This document shows positions 60,679 through 64,000 of a stretch of 64,000 nucleotides of DNA, one piece after another. A program made the translations under genes and the position numbers. The first letter of the stretch is position 1. Every line of letters starts with the position of its first letter. The notes under the pieces were generated by a model, which worked only from the letters and a program-made list of their open reading frames with translations, did no database searches and was not told the origin of the DNA. Source of the DNA: Aureispira sp. CCB-E (GTDB lineage: Bacteria; Bacteroidota; Bacteroidia; Chitinophagales; Saprospiraceae); NCBI RefSeq assembly GCF_031326345.1, contig NZ_CP133671.1:5146001-5210000 (forward strand). The letters are read 5' to 3'.

Positions 60679-61386
60679 TTATTGTTTTTTTGTTTTTGAT
60701 GGATTATATAAGGAGTAGTAATAATCAAGAGCATCGTTAATTTCATCAAAAGATTCATCAACTTTTTTGTCTGGAATTAGGTCATCCATCACATAGAAGG
60801 AAGTTACGATTTTAATGGAGTTGCCGTTTTCAGGATAAATAATATACCCTGGAATATGTCTTTCTTCTTTACTAGGGTATAAATGTAACGAATAATGGCT
60901 TAAGGATGGGATGAATGTTGAGAGTTTTTCGTGATTTACAATACTATCTATCAAATTTGACATTTCTTCATATTCAATCATGCTTTCATTTTCGTAAAAG
61001 TGTAAATGCGAAAAATATGAATTTTTTGTTTTGTTCCATCTTTTTTCTAGCGCAGGGTTTGATAGAGCAATCTTTTTAAAAATTTCGATATTGTATTTTT
61101 CTTTAATCCATTTGAGACTATGCTTTTTATCTACCCAAAAGAAAGCTATTTTTAAAAGCATGTAAATATCTTTAGAATGAGCTCTTGCTACATGTAATGA
61201 GTCTTCGTGTAAAAATAGACTAAAAGATCCGTTCATATAGTGGTTGTTTAACCCAAAGCCTCTTTCCTTTTCTGCACGGTAGTTATAACTGAAATGTTCT
61301 AATCCCCATGAATGTTCTAATTTTAGTTTTGAACCAAATTCTTTGAAGGAGGTTTTAATTGTACTATAAAAATCGTCATCAAGCAT
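60679..61386 (-). CDS. Cassette protein, unknown function
   Basis: 235 aa, cytosolic. Rich in His/Tyr/Phe (KLEHSWGLEHFSYNYRAEKE, SLFLHEDSLHVARAHSKDIY). Ends PGYIIYPENGNSIKIVTSFY with a charged tail. No family recognised. Cassette ends TTATCGACAG and TTGTCGATAA are perfectly complementary. Confidence 0.68.
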   Translation of the reverse strand: MLDDDFYSTIKTSFKEFGSKLKLEHSWGLEHFSYNYRAEKERGFGLNNHYMNGSFSLFLHEDSLHVARAHSKDIYMLLKIAFFWVDKKHSLKWIKEKYNIEIFKKIALSNPALEKRWNKTKNSYFSHLHFYENESMIEYEEMSNLIDSIVNHEKLSTFIPSLSHYSLHLYPSKEERHIPGYIIYPENGNSIKIVTSFYVMDDLIPDKKVDESFDEINDALDYYYSLYNPSKTKKQ

Positions 61387-61552
61387 TTTGAATAAAGTTT
61401 ATTAGTAGTTTAGTTGATAATTTTATATGATATTCGGTAATCATATGTGGTAAGCAATATCTGTTTTTTTTATCCTTTGCGAAAGTTTTTATATGTTTTT
61501 ATGAATATAACTTAAGAATTTAGAATTCGTTTTTGGTAGGTGAATTGTCGAT

Positions 61553-61699
61553 AACGGCTCGTGTATATTGCGTGGTACAAGCCATGCCAATATAAAGATA
61601 GCCATTCCCGAAGCAAAATCGCAGATTTTGCGGTGTCGTACATGCGTTCATTCTTGTAAGACTATTCCCGATTCGTACCATGAAAATATACACTTTGTT
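61553..61699. repeat. attC-like repeat
   Basis: AACGGCTCGTGTATATTGCG to ATATACACTTTGTT; palindrome GCAAAATC-gca-GATTTTGC. The 166 bases from 61387 to here hold no gene. Confidence 0.87.
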
Positions 61700-61712
61700 G
61701 TGCTGGCGTTGT

Positions 61713-62495
61713 TTATTCGCACGAGATAGATTTATCTGGATTAGATAGGAGATAACAGAATTTTCCTTTTTCTTCCCCTGATTTAGAGTAAATAATTGTT
61801 ACCCCTTTATTTTTAAGATGATTCTCAATGGTTTGGGAATATAAAAACTCTTTAAACTTTTTTGTTTTAGGGTCAATTTCATACTCAGATAGGAATTGAA
61901 ACCTTTCGCTTTTCACTTTTATGTCATTTTCAAAGTAGTCGAATCTGTAATCCATTGATTTGTAATCTTCAAGTGAAATAAGCCACTTTCCTTGTTTATT
62001 ACCATTTAGATCTATTTTATTTAAGGTGTCTAGTCCTATTATTTCATAACCAATGTATTCTTTGATTTTTTTATTAAAAAAAGTTATCAGAGGTTTTCTT
62101 TTATTTTTCCATCCCACTATTTTATAATCTAGCCAAAATTGGCAATCACATTCTGCTTCTGGAATGGGTTCTAATAATTTATCTGGATTTTCAGGGTCAA
62201 AACCAGGATGTATTTGTTCGTAAAATAAATTTAGAGTATCATTTGTTAGTTTAAATTTTCCTTTGAGATTTAGAAAATCAATACTACAATTATCTGCTGC
62301 TTGAAGCTTTAGTTCAAGAGTATCCTTCTTTACTTTAGAAAATAGAAGTTTGTTTGAAGGATAAGCTATGTTTTCACAGTTATGTTTGTGAAAATATGCA
62401 ATTTGAATTTTTCCTCCAAGTTGTTTTTCTATATTAGAGTTTTGACTGTAAATGTTAGTGGAGTACAAAAAAGCAATAAAAAATATGAGTTTCAT
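61713..62495 (-). CDS. Secreted cassette protein, unknown function
   Basis: Start placed at 62495 (MKLIFFIAFLYSTNIYSQ), which gives a signal peptide; the longer frame would begin inside the repeat. 260 aa. A MORN/YwqK-like line NKIDLNGNKQGKWLISLED and repeated strands. Two Cys pairs (ECDCQF, DNCSID) may form disulfides. Function unknown. Cassette ends TTGTGC and GCACAA agree, less beyond. Confidence 0.7.
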   Translation of the reverse strand: MKLIFFIAFLYSTNIYSQNSNIEKQLGGKIQIAYFHKHNCENIAYPSNKLLFSKVKKDTLELKLQAADNCSIDFLNLKGKFKLTNDTLNLFYEQIHPGFDPENPDKLLEPIPEAECDCQFWLDYKIVGWKNKRKPLITFFNKKIKEYIGYEIIGLDTLNKIDLNGNKQGKWLISLEDYKSMDYRFDYFENDIKVKSERFQFLSEYEIDPKTKKFKEFLYSQTIENHLKNKGVTIIYSKSGEEKGKFCYLLSNPDKSISCE

Positions 62496-62521
62496 GTTTA
62501 GTTTTTTCGTTAATGTTGCAC

Positions 62522-62638
62522 AACGGCAGTGGATAGACAGTAGCGAAAAGGCAGCGCCGCTTCGCCGAGCTAACCAATATAGCAAAACTCCGGCTTTAGG
62601 ATCGTCCCCATAGTCGCTATTGCTCTGTGCACATTGTT
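62522..62638. repeat. attC-like repeat, variant, copy of 49103-49219
   Basis: Identical by eye to 49103-49219; first element of the second copy of the 904-bp cassette. Confidence 0.88.
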
Positions 62639-62646
62639 AGCTACAG

Positions 62647-63396
62647 TTATTTTAAGTTTATTCTTCGTCCTTCAAAAGATTCAAATTCAATAGGATCATT
62701 ACAAGAATTCACTTTTTCGAAATGTTTTTTTTCTAGTATTTCTAGAATTTGCTTTTTTTCAGCTTCATCATAAAATTCAAAATGAATAATTCCGTATTTA
62801 CAGATATAGAATATGGTTTTTGATTTAGGAAAAGTCATGTAAGTTTCTGGAAGACTAGCATTACATCGAATTAACCAAAAGAGATGAGGAATGAATTTTA
62901 AAATTTCGTTCTCTTTTAGAATGAAACCTCCATCAAAGTTTTTATTTATTTTTTCTTCCAGGTAATTCATTGCTCTACTGATAGGAGCATAATCATTTTC
63001 TTGAAACCAGCTATTTTTTATAAGCCCCAAAATAAGTATTGATGATTCATTTAAACTTTGTCTGATGATATTTAGAATATCTGCAATGTCATTTAAATAG
63101 TCGATGGTATCTGTTTTAGTCGACTTAAATAATGCTCTACCACAGAAATTTAGTTTAGTTTCTTTTTCAAAGGGGAAGTAATCTTTCTTTTTTATAAATT
63201 CATCGATTGCTTCTTGATTTAGTCTTTGTGCAGCTTCTTTTGTGAGTTTTTCAATCTTATCATTTTCAAAGAGGATTTCTTCTCCCTCTTTATACTGATG
63301 AGATAATTCAGGATTATAAGTTGAGTTTTGCAACTGAATTATAAAGGTTGAAAATGTGGGATTGAGTTTTAGAATTTCTTTTCTGGAGGCAATCAT
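62647..63396 (-). CDS. Duplicated cassette protein, copy 2, unknown function
   Basis: 249 aa, two residues different from the protein at 49228 (see there). I count four base differences across the whole 904-bp unit, two of them changing an amino acid. The duplication is too fresh, or selection too weak, to tell the copies apart in function. Confidence 0.75.
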   Translation of the reverse strand: MIASRKEILKLNPTFSTFIIQLQNSTYNPELSHQYKEGEEILFENDKIEKLTKEAAQRLNQEAIDEFIKKKDYFPFEKETKLNFCGRALFKSTKTDTIDYLNDIADILNIIRQSLNESSILILGLIKNSWFQENDYAPISRAMNYLEEKINKNFDGGFILKENEILKFIPHLFWLIRCNASLPETYMTFPKSKTIFYICKYGIIHFEFYDEAEKKQILEILEKKHFEKVNSCNDPIEFESFEGRRINLK

Positions 63397-63425
63397 TTTT
63401 GCGTGATTTTTATTGAATTGTAGCT

Positions 63426-63503
63426 AACGGTCGCGCTATATGCCGTGCCACGAAATGTGCGCTATGAAGATAAGTAATCTTGAGAGCAAAATCGTAGATA
63501 TTG
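63426..63503. repeat. Left part of an attC-like repeat cut by IS110-like element
   Basis: AACGGTCGCGCTATATGCC then GCAAAATCGTAGATATTG, where the element begins, at the same place in the palindrome as at 45492. Confidence 0.8.
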
Positions 63504-64000
63504 CATTCTATCTATAAAACCAAATAAAAGAAGCAATATTTAAGCAGCAAATTTTTGAGTATTGATATAAGGCTGCTGCCTATTAATAACCGCATAAACT
63601 CTACCCAAAATTTTGTTTGCGATATTATTCAAAATAAGCATGGGATTCTTTCCTTCACTTTCTTTTTTTAGGTAGTAGTTATTTAATTCTCTATCCGCTC
63701 TTTTAGCATTGAGAGCACCTATTATTAATAGACTTTTTAATTTTTTATCAGCAAAGGGACTTACTTTTGTCCTGCCTTTTATACTCGTTCCAGATTGAAA
63801 TGGGAATGGCGCAACTCCCGCATAACAAGCTAACTTTTTTGCGCTTTTGAACTTTGAAAAACCACGAGTTACTATGATCAAATAAGTAGCAATCTGAGGA
63901 CCAATACCAGGAATACTTTGGACCAACTCATAATCTATCTTAAGTTGACGTTCAGATTTTATAGTGGCTAAGATTGCTTGTTCGATTAACTTCAAGTTCT
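63504..64000 (-). mobile_element. IS110-like element, copy 2 (runs off the window)
   Basis: Same left junction CATTCTATCTATAAAACC as copy 1, and nearly identical through to the window edge. The other junction is beyond 64000. Confidence 0.8.
63540..64000 (-). CDS. IS110-family transposase, C-terminal part (5' end beyond window)
   Basis: Open from the stop at 63540 to the window edge. The Tnp_20 domain is complete (LVQSIPGIGPQIATYLIIVT, PFPFQSGTSIKGRTKVSPF, NANLNN-free ending NRQQPYINTQKFAA). It differs from copy 1 at one residue that I see (KLIEQAIL versus KLIKQAIL). Whether this copy has the frameshift of copy 1 cannot be seen. Confidence 0.85.
   Translation of the reverse strand, partial: NLKLIEQAILATIKSERQLKIDYELVQSIPGIGPQIATYLIIVTRGFSKFKSAKKLACYAGVAPFPFQSGTSIKGRTKVSPFADKKLKSLLIIGALNAKRADRELNNYYLKKESEGKNPMLILNNIANKILGRVYAVINRQQPYINTQKFAA

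Noticed and set aside
29597-63503. Reading the repeats as a CRISPR array
   Set aside because: Units are 45-190 bp and separated by whole genes, with no uniform spacers and no cas genes.
29597-63503. Reading the repeats only as REP/BIME elements
   Set aside because: REP elements would not make the two ends of each gene-containing segment complementary to each other, nor give a duplicate unit cut exactly at AACGG.

Overview
The window is AT-rich (roughly one third G+C by eye) and comes from a member of the Bacteroidota. Signs are C-terminal type IX secretion sorting domains (15502, 21869, 46985), a LytS/LytTR two-component pair, TonB-like and lipoprotein genes, weak Shine-Dalgarno sites, TAnnTTTG-type promoters, and a grasp-with-spasm peptide system, which is typical of this phylum. 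The genus cannot be told. There is no tRNA, rRNA or CRISPR array that I can see.

Region 1 (1-11.1 kb): a TPR-like gene running off the left edge, a complete DDE insertion sequence with a 9-bp target duplication, and then a compact RiPP (modified peptide) operon: GG-leader precursor (3374), terminator-like hairpin, secreted DUF6624-like protein, ATP-grasp maturase, 89-aa unknown, SPASM maturase, C39 peptidase/ABC exporter and HlyD-type adaptor (to 10462). The exporter carries Glu in place of an invariant Walker A glycine. A 140-bp direct repeat (922-1061 and 10997-11136) brackets the whole block.

Region 2 (11.2-28.4 kb): mostly ordinary accessory chromosome: NUDIX hydrolase, TonB-like protein, lipoprotein, T9SS leucine-rich-repeat protein, LuxR regulator, LytTR regulator with its sensor kinase, beta-lactamase-fold hydrolase, an HxlR/thiolase/hydrolase module, and a peroxiredoxin/MdaB/HxlR module. 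It also holds many gene and recombinase fragments.

Region 3 (about 28.7-64 kb, with an outlier cassette at 21.7-23.3 kb): an integron-like cassette array. One to three genes, nearly all on the minus strand and mostly of unknown function, alternate with 45-190 bp attC-like repeats. The repeats share AACG and TTGTT(A/G) ends and, in most, an internal palindrome of the type GCAAAATC-nnn-GATTTTGC. In nearly every cassette the 8-10 bases just inside one end are the reverse complement of those just inside the other end, and these bases differ from cassette to cassette. That is the relation expected when an excised circle rebuilds its own attC site. A 904-bp cassette occurs twice (49103-50006 and 62522-63425), with identity starting and stopping exactly at AACGG. 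No integron integrase is visible; minus-strand orientation would put attI and the integrase beyond 64 kb. The array has been invaded by IS110-like elements that cut the internal palindrome at the same position twice, and by IS4-like elements that duplicate the TTGTT core twice. A non-cassette block (51.8-56.3 kb) holds a broken IS5-like transposase, a broken OmpH-like gene and a tyrosine recombinase.
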